The notes under the pieces are model-generated. The model ran no database searches. It saw nothing but the letters and a program-made list of their open reading frames with translations, and was not told the origin of the DNA. Positions 12,918 to 24,335 of a stretch of DNA of 64,000 nt are shown here, one piece after another. The stretch spans positions 186,001 through 250,000 of the forward strand of contig JAQGEQ010000195.1 in the NCBI GenBank assembly GCA_034620365.1. Reading direction: 5' to 3'. A program made the position numbers and the translations under genes. Source of the stretch: Pegea sp. RAD2-039. Its lineage: Eukaryota > Chordata > Thaliacea > Salpida > Salpidae. Positions within the stretch are counted from its first letter, which is position 1, and every line of letters begins with the position of its first letter.

Positions 12918-15900
12918 ATCTTAAAAAAATTATCATAAAACCATTTTATAAAAAACTCTGAAAATTAGAAAGCAAGTTGCACTTATAAAAGTTGTATAAA
13001 GCAAAAAATTTCCTTTTAAAAACCCTAAAATTATAATAAAGTTTTTACAACAACTATGTTTTAGACCTGTAATTAAAAAGAGCAATTAAAAGATAATTAT
13101 ATATTTCAAATTTTATTAAAATTAAGTTTATACATATACTTGGAAGTATTTTCTATAAAACAATTACTAGTTTCTAGAATTTCATAATATATTAAAGTAT
13201 ATTATTATTGTTATATCAAAAAATATTTGAAAAACATAATTAATCAGAAAATTCTTATCAAATTAAATAAATAAAGATCACATAAAAAATTGTTAATCAG
13301 TTTTATTAATTTGTTTTTGGATGGTTTACAATTTAAATATAAACATGTTTATTTTGGTTAATGATTTTATTTAGCAGCATACTGGCAAAGCTAATATTTT
13401 AAACAGCTGGCTTTAGTTTAGTCATGGAAACGCGATTTATAAACGCGTACGAAAAATACTTAAAATTTTGTTGAACCTAGAAAAAGTTAAAATAAAGTAT
13501 CATTAAAATAAAATAAACGAATAAATTCTAAAGTGAGTTCGTTACAATCAATTACTTGTATACTAAGGTAATATACTAGTTAGATAAACTTCAAATAATC
13601 ACGATAAAAGTCCAACACTATTTAATTCATTCAGTCTAAAAATTGATCTTATAACTGTCAATGTATTTCACAACTAATAAAAAATTATGTTAACGGTGTT
13701 ATTATGTCGCAAATGGGTCTTAATGATATAGATAAGTTTTATAGAAACTTATTTTACAAATTTAGATTTCTATCTTAAAGTTATTTGCGAGCTGAAATTT
13801 ATATTCCTAAATTAAACTTATAGTTTGATTGAAATATTTTAGTTTAATTCTGGCTTGGCTAGTTTGTCTCAAAATTAAGTTTAAAAACTCTAACAAAATA
13901 AGCAATTTTAAAGAAGTTTTACTTTAATTAAGTATTAAGGCAGTCAATAATTTTAAAAAAGAAATCAACATGCTTATAAAAAACTAAATGTATTCAACAA
14001 AGTGATAGTAATTTGCACATATCTGGTTGTTAAGAACATTGTAATAATTACAAGCTGATAAGTTGTTTAAAATTTATCTATAGTTTAAAAGTACATCAAT
14101 TTTTGGACAACTACAATTGGTGCAGATATCACAATGATATGAGTGAGTACATGGCTCAGAAACTTGTAAAATTTTCAGTCAAGTTTCATACCTCCAAGTA
14201 GTTTGTCACAAAATATTAATAATTTAAAAGAGTCAGAAAAGCTTAAAATATTAGTAACATAATATTAGTAATATAAATATTGTTTCTAAGGTTTATATAA
14301 AATCAATTTAAACTGATTCTTGGCGTTGAATTTGACTACTGACAACCATATCAAAGTGTGTCCAAAATTTAACAAGAATTAAATAACAGAAGATTCTTAA
14401 AATTATTATCAGTTGTTCTAATATTTTTACTATTTTACTTAAAAGTGATTTTATTACAAACCTGAGACAGGAGCATTTTTTAAACATTTGCTATCAAATA
14501 CTATTTATTCTGAGCTTAGCAAAAAAACAATAGCTCCACATTTTAAAACTCGTTTTAACTGAATATTCGATTTGAATATCGGTCAGTTCCAATTAAACAA
14601 CAATAATTTCCTTGTAAAAAAAGTTATTTAAGAATAAATGCCGCATGGTAATGTCATCCATATCAGTTCAGCAAACAATTCTTCGTTACAACTAGTAATA
14701 TCTTTTTTCTTCGATTATTATGGTTCTTTAACTCATTTGAATATTATATTTCCACAGTAATTACTACAGCTGAAAATCGCACAATTACAAACAGTACTAA
14801 GTCACCATAATCGGTATCAACACAGATATTATTGAGTTTGAGAAACTTGCCTATCCACTTCAGGCGAAGACAGAAACCTTTAGGATGTCGACTCTCACTT
14901 TCTAAGACAAAATTAAACCAATTCGTTCTCAAAACTTATATAATGTAAATACAAATTCTAATACAAATTACAAAAAAGTTTATTGTTTGATCTATTTGTA
15001 TCAGCGAGAGTCAAGTAGAGCACTTCATGTTCCAGTGGCAAATAAGAAACGAAAAAGAGATCACACTACTACAATGAGGATAGGGAGAAAATAACGAATA
15101 AACGGGGAAGAGAACTAATTGCTTAGTCTTAACTAGACTAACAACTTTGTACTATTTTTATGGAAAGAAGTTCATACAGCATACAAGCAGCTCTACAAGA
15201 AACCAAGATTTGACAAACTTTGAGAAAATTTAAAAGTTTCTGATAAAAACAGTTATGACGGTAGCAAAATAGGTTGACAACAGAATTGTTTTGCAGAGTG
15301 ATCAATCCAATGATTTAAGATCATTAAAAGTTCAGACTCTTATATTCCTTCGTTCCAGAAGTCACCGCAATGGCAGTGATTCCAAAAGAGCATAAAAGAT
15401 AATCTACAGCGAATTAGAAAGTCAAGAAAGCTGCTGTACAATAGCATTGAAGAATAAAACTTGACACGCTTGCTAAAATCTCTTAAGCGTCGGAGGGTTA
15501 ACAGTGTCCTGTTATTAGTGATCAGCCGTTGTCAAACATAATCGGACTGCATGGAGCTGCGAATAGTGTCCTAGATGTCAAGCTCTTTGCTTTATGAAGT
15601 TGGCAAATTTCCTTCACTGTGAAAGAATACATCGTGCAGAATCATCGTGTAGTGATGAGAAATCAAAAATGCGAGTGAAAACTCCTCAATTAGCGCCTGT
15701 TTCAATTCTTCACGTGTTACAAGTGGTTTACATTCACGGTCATTTTTATTTTATTTGTCCGATTCATTTTATGATTTCTTATTTTCTTCAGAAAAATCTT
15801 TTTTTAGAATTGTTAGTGTTCTAGCTTTATTGGTTTGTGTAATATATTATTCAGAAATACTTTAAAAAACAGCTTAAAAAATCTTTTATATAATATAAAA
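12918..15900. other. AT-rich spacer upstream of the dynein gene
   Basis: Very AT-rich sequence from 12918 to about 14640 with no ORF or domain I recognise; it presumably contains the dynein promoter. From about 14640 to 15830 base composition is more even and short open stretches occur on both strands. This suggests decayed mobile DNA, but I see no motif that names a family. Confidence 0.5.
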
Positions 15901-15922
15901 GAATTTTAAAAACACATACTAC

Positions 15923-16020
15923 CTGTGTGTAGTATCGGCTAACACTCCCGCTTACCACACGAGAGATTCCGGTTTCGAGCGCAGGCGGACACATATTTGC
16001 GACAAGGAAAGGCCTATAAG
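15923..16020 (+). repeat. tRNA-derived SINE, copy A
   Basis: The first ~65 bases look like a tRNA: a box A-like TAGTATCGGCTAACAC, an anticodon-arm-like CCCGCTTACCACACG and a box B-like GGTTTCGAGCGC. A tail follows containing TTGCGACAAGG. The same order, with the same GCGACAAG tail, occurs on the minus strand at 23886-23966, so this is a repeat family and not a tRNA gene. The acceptor stem is absent and the ends do not pair. The 3' limit is uncertain. Confidence 0.7.
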
Positions 16021-16489
16021 AAACTCGGGCTTATTACTTTATCTGGCTTATGACAATATTTCTATGAGACTCAAATCTACGAGCTTAACGCCGAAACTGC
16101 AGCCTCATAGACAGTTTATCACTGAAATCAATATCGTTCTGGTAGCTAATGCGACACCAGCCAGGCGCTCTCGATCTGACACGAAGCATGCCACAAAAAT
16201 AATTGAAAAAACTGACTTGGTTGATATCCAATTATACCAATTAAAAATGTTAGATTAATTTGAAAAATTTTTATATAATGAAAAATATTGTTGTAAGTTG
16301 TTGCCGTTGACCACTGAAAAATATAAATTAACTTTTCCTGTTCAGCATTTAACGATTAGTTTTTTTTGATAAAATGTAAGTAATTATAATATTTTAATTT
16401 TTAGTTGTAGTTTAGTAACCAACAAATTCTAGTAATTTAAAACTACAGTATTGCAGTAATTCTTCTGCATCAGAGGCTCTGGTTTTGCT

Positions 16490-17210
16490 TACAAAATGTT
16501 CCCGCAGCAAGTTGAGAGAGCTGAGTCGATGTATGCCCAGCTATTTCACCGAGGATTTTACAGCATCTTTGTACCTCTTTATTGGAACACCTCTGTTTCT
16601 TCAGCCAGATGTTAGTTCGCTATGTAATGCGATTTTGTGTAAACAGTTATCCTCCATTCTGATCGATCCAACAAAATCTGTATTTTGTGAACGTAGTTTC
16701 AATGCTGGGCAACTTATCTCTGACCAGCGCAACGTTACTTAAAGTAGAATGCTACCATTTATTGCGTCGATGTTTCGGGGGCAGCGTGGAAATGATCCAG
16801 AAGTCGCAAATAATGACCGAATAAAACCTAGAAGTTAGATCCATAAAGAAAAGTGGCCAGAACGGCAGCTCTGTTCAGGTCGATGTTTGTTTTGGTTTTG
16901 ATCTCTTTGTTACTCCAAATTCTTTTATGAAACCGACCAAAACATTTGTCTGATATTGTTAATCTGTTGTCTACTTCCCTATCAATGTTAGCATCAAATA
17001 ATTTTATGTTGCCTAGATACTTGAAGTACTGTAAGGGGAAGCTGTTGATGGTGATATGAGGATAAGCGTATTCGTTACATGGATTGGGTTGATGAAGAGC
17101 TCCCGGTTCACTTTAAGTTCAAACATGTCTTGCATCCTTCACAAAGTCAGGTATCATTCTTTTTTCACTTCATTTTGCTGCTCCGACTCAGATTGTGCTA
17201 CTAAGGCAGC
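16490..17210 (-). mobile_element. LINE fragment: 3' part of a reverse transcriptase ORF (family 2)
   Basis: Read on the minus strand it gives a block with YFKYLGN, then VDNRLTISDKCFGRFHKRIW, then AAVLATFLYGSNF. This is the pattern YLGS...EI..RI..A..FG.L..RVW...TK..VY...VL.TLLYG found downstream of the catalytic motifs of many animal non-LTR reverse transcriptases. Further on (about 16690-16540) come RMEDNCLHKIALHSEL and KRYKDAVKSSVK, matching the usual R+PK..LYGEL....KRYKD.LK tail. Several stops and frame changes interrupt it, so it is dead. It has no similarity to the LINE fragments at 17930 or 24840 and is a different family. Confidence 0.72.
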
Positions 17211-17929
17211 GTCATTGGTTAAAAAATGGTTTTATGAACCAGTTTCGTTATGCTAGTTTATAAATTACAATTCTTTTTAAAGTGTATAAATAATAAATAT
17301 ATCTGAGAGAATAATTATTAAAGTTGATTTCATATTTGATTTAAACCTCAATTTTTAAAAAGTTTTTAAAAGCTAGTCTTAAATTTATGAATACAACACA
17401 AGGTCGCTTAGAATCACTTTTTACCAACCTTAAAAGAATTATTTTTACTCCGCTTTTAAAATTATACCATAAACCGAGAACCTTATAATAAATAATAATA
17501 AACTGAACCAGCTTGCAAACGGAAAAAAGCCTCAAAAAAGTTATTTATAACGTGAAAAAACTACATGAAGATGTGTACCAAAACAAGTCTTATAAAGCCT
17601 AAAATGTTCAAAAGTGAACACAAAGTTTTACACAATGAGACAAAGCTAGTTTTAGATCACTAAATCACCACTTAAAATTCTCATATACAATCTATATTTT
17701 TTAACTTATTTGTTGACATTATATAAACTTGTTTTTGTTCTTCAATTATTTGATGTTTTTACCTTAATCTTTTGAAAATTATATTACTAAAATGATTAAT
17801 GTACATAGTTGTTATCCTATAAATATTAGAGAAAAAAATTATGTAAATGTGATAATCCCTTTGAATTATTTAAATATTTATTAGGATAAGATAAGATATT
17901 TATAAGGAGTATTACTTTCATAATGGCCT

Positions 17930-19571
17930 GTAAATTCATTAGGAAAAGTGAGGTATTGAGTCAGGGAAGATCTTCGTTTCACAAAGTTATGCTAGACATC
18001 AGATATCAGATGGTGCTCCATTAATTATCATTAAGTTGGTCATATGATTGTGAATGATATGTTCTTCAGATCTGTAGGTAACTGAGGTCAGTAAAACTGA
18101 TCTGTAGTTAGATGCAGTGTTTCTGGGACCCTTTTTGTGAATAAGAGTAATAATAACTTTCTTACAAATTTGAGAAACTTTTCCTCGCTTTAGAGTGATG
18201 TTAAAGAGCAGAGATAACGGCAGTGATAAAGAGGAAGTAGTTTTTTTTTAACATTGCAGGGATCTGATCAGGGGTGTTAGAAACTGATGACTTTAAAAAG
18301 GATATAGCCTTAGCTACCATATTGACCGTTATGTCAACATCTATCATGTCAGAGACATTTGTGAGAATTTTGCAGTAGCAAAGAGAAGAAATATTGCCAT
18401 TATCTGTCGAAAAAAATGATCTGTGTTAGATTGTTTTTTAGCAATTCAGCGTGTTTCCCCGGTTCCATCACAAGCTGGTTTTTATTATCAAGTAAGAGAG
18501 GTAATTGAAATCTCGCCTTAAGCTTGCGATTTATGGAGCCAAAAAATGTTTTCTTGCTAGGTGAAAATAAGACTGCACTTTCTCTCCCTAAGTATAAATT
18601 AGAAATATATTTCTTGTAAACTATACAAAGATCTTTGTACAGTGATTTGATGGAAGGGTCTGTTTCAGTTTGTTTGTATAGAAGATTTTTTCAATTTTTT
18701 TAGCTCCTTAAATGTTTGGGCAAATGTGTTTTTTTTGTTTGACTCTATTAAAAGGTATGAATTTCTCAATTGACTCTTTAACGATGTTAGAAAACCTTGA
18801 GTTAATAGTATTGTTTTTCCGGTAGAGTTGAAAATAGAAATCAAGTCAACACCTGATAGAAACTTATTCAATACCATCATAATTTCCACTATAAAGATTC
18901 CAATTGGTTAGAGTTTTAATGTTAATGGAAAAAGTTAGATAAAGCTTGAATTCAATCATGTTTGAAGATTCAAAGATATTACCACTAAGTTGGGTCTGAA
19001 AAGTAAATAAATTGAGATAAGCTGTTAGCATCAAGGAAACTTACAAGGCATGACTTAAAATGGCTGAATTGGGATTGTCGCTATCCGAGTTAAACGATGT
19101 TTCCATAAATGCTGAATTCGGGGTTTTCCAATCAATTTTACTAAAATTAAAATACCCCAAAATATATAACTCAGGACACGCAAAACTTTTCAAAATCTTT
19201 AATAATAGTAACCCCCGTCATTAGTTTTAGAGGGTGGTAGGTAGGTACATATAAATCGAGAAAAATGTGGACTTTGAGTAATGAAAATCGAAAGCGATAA
19301 TCTCAAATCCTGGACAACAAATGGGATCGATCTGAATTCTTGAGATCATGGGTGCAAGCGATGTTTTGTAAATTACGCAAACACCGCCGCCTCTATCATA
19401 CAGTCTGTTACAACGCAAAGCACTAAAAAGATTACCGTCAACCAGAAAAGAATCAGGATAAAACAGTTTCAACCAAGTTCCAGTAATAAAAACAAATGTG
19501 AAATCTTGAGAATGCAAAAGAGCTTTCCATTTGAAAATGTTCTTAATAATCGACCGCGCGTTGAAGAACAT
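17930..19571 (-). mobile_element. LINE fragment: endonuclease plus start of reverse transcriptase (CR1/L2/Jockey-like, family 1)
   Basis: The 5' block (19571-19227) reads as an endonuclease domain: FFNARSIIKNIFKWKALL, then FITGTWL, then DRGGGVCVIYKTSLAP. This is the N.RSI...L..L...ITETWL...DR..GGGV.I pattern of non-LTR endonucleases. Past 18900 the linker (FIPFNRVK, FFGSINRKLKARFQLPLLLD) and RT motifs 0-2 (TLKRGKVSQICKKVIITLIH, then KRRSSLTQYLTF) follow in shifting frames. Nucleotide similarity with the plus-strand copy at 24840 is obvious over 150 bases (GAGGAAGAGTTTCACAAATT against GCGAGGAAAAGTTTCTCAAA). It is 5'-truncated and lacks the catalytic YADD region. Stops and frameshifts show it is inactive. 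Confidence 0.8.
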
Positions 19572-19719
19572 ACCAAATGTAATAGAAGAATTGACTTTGT
19601 CGAAAAAGAATCATTTATTACAAGTAATATGCACTTACCAGAAATGATTTTATCACAACTTATTAGCCTTATTCAACAGAGTATAACCGATAACTTTATC
19701 CAAATAGGGTATTAATTAT

Positions 19720-20397
19720 AAGTGCAGTTTTTTTATCAAAATATATTGTCATTTCATTGGTTAAATAAAGTCATGTGATATTTTTTATAGAACCAAATTC
19801 TATCACCTATATATAGAAGTTTATGAATAATGTTATAAGTTATAATCTGTATAATTTTTAAGCAAAACCTTATTATATTAAGCATACTTTTTATTTGCCA
19901 TATTTAAAGTATTTGTTTATTTATAATAACTTCTAATACTTGTGTAAATAAATTTCTTGGATATTACAAAATTTATTTCAGTTATCAAATCAAACACTCA
20001 ATTCTACAGTATTATCTAGTTTTAAATAAATTAATACAGAGTATTTTTTTTCATTTTCAAGTAATTCCTAATGTAAATTCCATTTATATAAAGCATATTG
20101 AAGAAAATTATAATTTAGTTGTATTTCTGTTTTAAAGTATTTTGTTTTTCACCTTTTATTGGAATATTAAATAAATAAAAAAATTTTATAAGAAAAAAAT
20201 TTATTGTTTAAAGTGTTATATATTTTTATATCTGTTTTAATATCGCATAAATTAAAAAAGGTTGATATATATACTAGATTAAGTATTTACCAATAGATCT
20301 TTGATCCATTTAAAAAATATATTTTTGTTTAGTGTTTTAATCTATAGATTTTTATTACTGCTTTAAAAGTTCTGCACTAGTTATAATAAAGTTGCAA
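19720..20397 (+). other. Spacer upstream of the zinc-finger gene
   Basis: Extremely AT-rich, no ORF and no recognisable element. It presumably carries the promoter and 5' UTR of the gene starting at 20398. I see no clear core-promoter element. Confidence 0.4.
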
Positions 20398-21411
20398 ATG
20401 ATGGAAACAAAGTTTGATTTCAAACTTAAAGATTATTTTTATGGATGCTCAAAGAAACGAATTGTTGAGATTGATACAAAAATATCAAAGAAATTTACTT
20501 GTCTGGATTGCAAAAGAGTCTTTAAAAGTAATTGTGGTTTGATGAGTCATGCCAAAATAAAAGTGCTTTCAGATTGGATAAAAGAATCAAAAAGAAATTT
20601 GATTTTCTGTAATTTTTGTTACAGAAACTTTAATAATGTGAAAAGTGCTTCAACTCATCTCAAAACTGTTCATAAAATATCTAACGAAACCATCTGTGAA
20701 ATCTGTGAAAAGCATTTTGATAATAATAATGATATGTTTGATCATATGAAATCGTTTCATAATCCAATTGAGATGCCTTACAAGTGTCCAATTTGTTTGT
20801 ATCAAACTTCTTATTATTGTAATTTGTTTACTCATTTTCAATCTTGCCACAAGGATACAAAACATTTATTATGTTATTTTTGTCTTGAAGTTTTTGAATG
20901 TCAAGATTTGTTTTTAAAGCATACTCTTCATCATTCAGCAGTTAACAAGAAGTATAAATGTAATTCATGTAGATTATTTTTCACTTCTATGAATTCCAAA
21001 AAATCTCATTGCCAAGAATCTCATAATTCTGCTGTAGAAGATGCTGACCAGACAGTAATCCCTAAAAATATATTAGAACATGCAGTTACAATAAGATTTG
21101 ACAGTGGATCGCCCTCAAAGTTTGTCATCCCTAAATCTCATACTAAGTTAAGATGCTTGGAATGCCAAGATATTTTTTCTGAGGAATCTTCTGCAAGAAA
21201 AAATCCTCTTGAAAATAGTTTAATTTGCTCAAACTGCAAATATAAATCAGATAAATTAGCTACTAAATCTCAAGTATGTGATCAAGATGTATCATCTAAA
21301 AATGCTCTGCAATCTGAAAATGAAGTATTTAATTTTGAAGAAAATACTTCAGGCAAATTACAGGAGAATTTAAGTGAAGTAGAAAGTTTACAGGGACAAC
21401 TCAAGAGTTGA
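20398..21411 (+). CDS. C2H2 zinc-finger protein, intronless, ends at a TGA in readthrough context
   Basis: A single open frame of 337 codons from ATG ATG at 20398 to TGA at 21409-21411. The frame is open two codons further 5' but only from a TTG. It encodes roughly six C2H2-type fingers. A first, degenerate one is CLDC....SHAKIKV. Then come FCNFCYRNFNNVKSASTHLK, ICEICEKHFDNNNDMFDHMK, CPICLYQTSYYCNLFTHF, CYFCLEVFECQDLFLKH and CNSCRLFFTSMNSKKSHCQ. A late CLEC...CSNC pair follows near residues 256-282. The last ~60 residues are acidic and Ser/Asn-rich. Probably a nuclear DNA- or RNA-binding protein; I do not recognise an orthologue. The stop is followed by CTAG, and the same frame stays open to 21945 (next entry), so the true product may be longer. 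Confidence 0.85.
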   Translation: MMETKFDFKLKDYFYGCSKKRIVEIDTKISKKFTCLDCKRVFKSNCGLMSHAKIKVLSDWIKESKRNLIFCNFCYRNFNNVKSASTHLKTVHKISNETICEICEKHFDNNNDMFDHMKSFHNPIEMPYKCPICLYQTSYYCNLFTHFQSCHKDTKHLLCYFCLEVFECQDLFLKHTLHHSAVNKKYKCNSCRLFFTSMNSKKSHCQESHNSAVEDADQTVIPKNILEHAVTIRFDSGSPSKFVIPKSHTKLRCLECQDIFSEESSARKNPLENSLICSNCKYKSDKLATKSQVCDQDVSSKNALQSENEVFNFEENTSGKLQENLSEVESLQGQLKS

Positions 21412-21945
21412 CTAGATGAAAAAACTTTAATGCCTGGTATTGATCAAACAGAAAACAAAGCTACTTCATCTGTATTTTCAAATGATATTTTAAATATTTA
21501 CGCACCAAGAGCTTTAAATAATAATTTTTCGTCAACTGAAAATTTGTTCAACTCAAAGACCGGGAAATCTGTTGACTCAAATGATTCTCACAAAACTTCT
21601 GGAAATGAATCTCCAATTAATAAGGAATCAGTTAATGACACTTTAATCACTACGCAGACATCAGTTACTTCCAAAGTCCCTGCTGCTCCTCAGTATGTGT
21701 CAGTTTCTGGAATTCAAGCTTCAAGTTTTGTAATTTCTTGGACAAGGCCTAATTCACAAATTAGTGGTTACAAATTAATCTTTCAAAGAGTTAACATGTC
21801 CACAGAAGTAATACTTGATTCAGGAAAACGTTCGGTGATATTAGCTGGATTGAAGTCTAAAACACGGTATACTATCTCACTTACTTCATTGAATCATGGA
21901 ATAGTTGGAGAATCTGCTAATTTTGATGTCACTACTTTAGATTAA
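21412..21945 (+). CDS. In-frame extension with a fibronectin type III domain (readthrough product or separate ORF)
   Basis: This 177-codon stretch is in exactly the same frame as the zinc-finger ORF and separated from it only by the TGA at 21409. Six codons follow the TGA before the first ATG (21430). The first ~85 residues are low-complexity and Ser/Asn-rich, like the end of the upstream ORF. From about 21676 comes a clear FN3 domain: VPAAPQYVSVSGIQASSFVI, SWTRP, ISGYKLIFQ, GLKSKTRYTISLTSL and a final VTTLD. It ends at TAA 21943-21945. Animal mRNAs are not normally bicistronic at this spacing. The candidates are translational readthrough, a recently broken single gene, or a sequence error. 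I prefer readthrough because the context is TGA-CTAG. Known C2H2 proteins with a C-terminal FN3 domain are uncommon. Confidence 0.7.
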   Translation, partial: LDEKTLMPGIDQTENKATSSVFSNDILNIYAPRALNNNFSSTENLFNSKTGKSVDSNDSHKTSGNESPINKESVNDTLITTQTSVTSKVPAAPQYVSVSGIQASSFVISWTRPNSQISGYKLIFQRVNMSTEVILDSGKRSVILAGLKSKTRYTISLTSLNHGIVGESANFDVTTLD

Positions 21946-22349
21946 TCTGTTTCTCTAAAGAAAAATGAAGAAGATATGTTGTTGTTGTGATTTATTTAAT
22001 TAGGAAAAGTTTAATCTTTTAATATCTTTAATGTGATGAAAGTTTTTCATTATTGAGTAGCATGCCAATATCTAATAGTATCCAATGATTCTATTTCACG
22101 TAAATTTCACCTTCCAAGTAATTTTTTCACAATTATGTATTGTTTAAAAGTGCAATTTATTTATAAGTTAAAATTTTTGTGAAACATTTAATTTGAAGAT
22201 TCCACAAAAGCTGCTCGTAAAAGAATGTAGTTGGTCGCCTAAAAGCTTATTTCTATCTTTGCAATAGAATGCTTCACAAAATAAAAAAGTATTTTAGCGT
22301 GCGAGTTAATTTGACTTTGATATTGTAGGCGGTAGTGAGAATGTTTAGA

Positions 22350-22960
22350 TGAGTGATAAGATTTGACTCCTTTGCTTCAAGAATAATAATTTTTGTTGTC
22401 TGAAGACCGTTTGAAAGCTTAAGTTAAAAACTTCAGCTTTTTAAGATCGCTGAGATACAAGGATTTATTTTTATCCACCAGGGGTAGTATGGATAAACAG
22501 AAATTTAATTTTGATTTAACAGATTTATAGAATTTGCGTGATGAGCAGCTGTTACAAATTTTACCCTTCCTATAATTGTGCCTCTTATTGCTTCAGCTAC
22601 TTTATACAAAATTCTTAAATCATTTTAGTGGTTTTATAATTCAAGCTTTATAACATCTTTTTCAAGTAATAATATAAAATAATAACTTTTTCCATACGAT
22701 AGAGTTGAAATCTAATTTGGAACTTAAGTAGTGAAAACCTTTAACAATGTCCGAATATTTCTTGCCTTGAACAGTTTTAGAATTTCATATAAAGTAGATA
22801 ATCCAACTTTGAAAAAATAATTTCCTTGGTTAATTTATTTCAAGTCTTGAGAGATGAAGATCCCCAAGTCTTTAATTACCTGATATTGGGCAGATAACTG
22901 TCAAAGTGTTAATAACAATCCCAGAACAAAAGGACAGACACTAGAAGGCTGAAGCTTGAC
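22350..22960 (-). mobile_element. LINE fragment: 3' part of reverse transcriptase (CR1/L2/Jockey-like)
   Basis: On the minus strand the sequence gives IKDLGIFISQDLK, then YEILKLFKARNIRTLLKVF. This corresponds to the conserved ..VKDLGV..+..L...........+A......+L..F..R....L..L+..YVRP segment after the YADD motif. Near its end (22480-22360) it is similar at nucleotide level to 29830-29960, placing both in one family. Many stops; inactive. Confidence 0.68.
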
Positions 22961-23885
22961 GAATGAGTTATCTATGAAGGCAAATTTGTCATTACTATTT
23001 CAAGCTGAAATCTATAGTGATTAAGACAACTTATGTTTTGATTGAAATTGTTAAGTTTAACATGGCTTTAAGATTTTGTATTAAAATTAAGTTCAAAAAT
23101 ACTATTAAAATAACCATTTTTAAGTTTTTTACAGGATATATACTGATAATAACCATTTATTTAGAGCTTTATTCAATTTGTAAAAGACGTTTAACAAAAA
23201 TGCTAATTCCAAACAGTACACGCTACAAACACTCCAAAGTGTATTACAGAAGGAACCTGGTATATGAAGTTGTTACGCGTACATTGGCTTAACCTCCAGT
23301 AGTTCAGCCTTCTTTAAACTATAATTTTTTTTATTGAGTAGAATAAATACAGGAGCTTTCAACATCTCTTCTTCTTAAGTGATAGTATGAAGCTCTCTTC
23401 TTTCTAAGTGATAGTTTGAAGCTTATTTCATGCTTTGTCAAATCTAATCTATTTCTATCACAACTAGTCTTATATAAGAATAATTTCAAGCCTTCTCTGC
23501 GCTTTCTGCAACGACTTTGGAATTGTAAGGGGTTAAAGATTCATCGAAAGTTTCAAACTCTTTGCATCATGCTTTATTGATCTCTTTCCACACAATAGCC
23601 TCGGAAACAAAGCTCTTCAACTCCATATACTGCAATTCGTTAAAGGTCATTTTTGTGTCTCCGACGAACTAAAGAACTGTGGGTGCTACGTAGCTGTTCT
23701 ACCAAAGATTTGCATTCTAAGTAAAAGAACAACGCGATATAAAACAATAAAAAGGATAGAAAGAAAGTTTCAGAGTTACAAAGTTTGCTTTCCCGCTTCC
23801 ACTATTCTCTCTTCCGCCGTGGTTGTAACAACATCTACGGAATTCATTATAATTCTTGGCAAAACGCTCCTGAATATTTTTATAA

Positions 23886-23966
23886 CTTGTCGCACCTGGT
23901 CTACCTGGTCTCAAAGCCGGAATCTTCCGCCTGGTAGGCGGGTGTGGTAACTGCTACACTACAGAG
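23886..23966 (-). repeat. tRNA-derived SINE, copy B
   Basis: On the minus strand it reads TGTAGTGTAGCAGTTACCAC (box A region), CCCGCCTACCAGGCGG (anticodon arm), TTCCGGCTTTGAGACC (box B region) and GTGCGACAAG (tail). This is the same order and spacing as copy A at 15923. Strong base pairing of the anticodon stem is kept (CCGCC with GGCGG), but the acceptor stem is missing. The two copies differ at roughly a quarter of positions, so the family is old or evolves fast. Confidence 0.68.
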
Positions 23967-24099
23967 GTGAACAATTAGCTTTTCCACATTATAATAGTTA
24001 GAGCGTCTGGGTGCTCTCTCATTAAACTGAGTTGCACACAACTACTCAATTTTAGTCTGGACTGTCATCGTAGCTGGTCTTCTATTTCTTTTCCTATTT

Positions 24100-24335
24100 G
24101 AGTATCAGACAAACGATCATAAGTTCCTAAAATATTAGACATGACAATTTCGTGTTTGTCTCCTTGTCATATCTTTAGCGCCTACCTCTATACTCTTTAT
24201 GTGGACCTCCTAACTCAAACACAATCTTATTATGGCGTTTAAGGAAGCCCCTTCCTAGCACCACCTCTACACCGAGGCTCTCCATGATAAACAGCTTACA
24301 AAGATATTCGAGGATCCGGTATCAATAAGTGCCCA
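24100..24335 (-). mobile_element. Fossil fragment of an LTR-retrotransposon-like aspartic protease (retropepsin)
   Basis: The minus strand shows an active-site motif LIDTGSSN near 24320 and, 3' of it, a VVLGRGFLKRHN block near 24230 that resembles the ILG.DFL.+H segment closing retropepsins. This is a small, broken fragment, consistent with a Ty3/Gypsy-like or related element. No reverse transcriptase, integrase or terminal repeats are visible around it. Base composition is less AT-biased than the flanks, so it is not among the oldest DNA here. The family assignment is tentative. Confidence 0.5.

Noticed and set aside
15923-15990. A functional tRNA gene
   Set aside because: The A-box, anticodon arm and B-box-like blocks are present, but the acceptor stem does not pair and a second diverged copy with the same non-tRNA tail exists, so it is a SINE.
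16485-16742. A plus-strand ORF of 85 codons
   Set aside because: The minus strand of the same stretch encodes the recognisable LINE tail (KRYKD motif), so the plus-strand frame is a shadow.
17341-17535. RT motif A of the LINE at 17930-19571
   Set aside because: CVVFINLRLAF is faintly like the motif, but the distance from the preceding RT block is too large and no adjoining motif is visible.
21409-21411. A selenocysteine codon at the in-frame TGA
   Set aside because: The surrounding residues show no redox motif, and the FN3 extension has no known selenoprotein similarity. I did not find an obvious SECIS-like hairpin in the 3' flank by eye, and the CTAG context fits readthrough better.
23017-23292. 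A 91-codon plus-strand membrane protein
   Set aside because: The hydrophobic, Ile/Phe/Lys-rich composition is what AT-rich noncoding DNA gives by chance, and there is no start context, domain or neighbour to support it.
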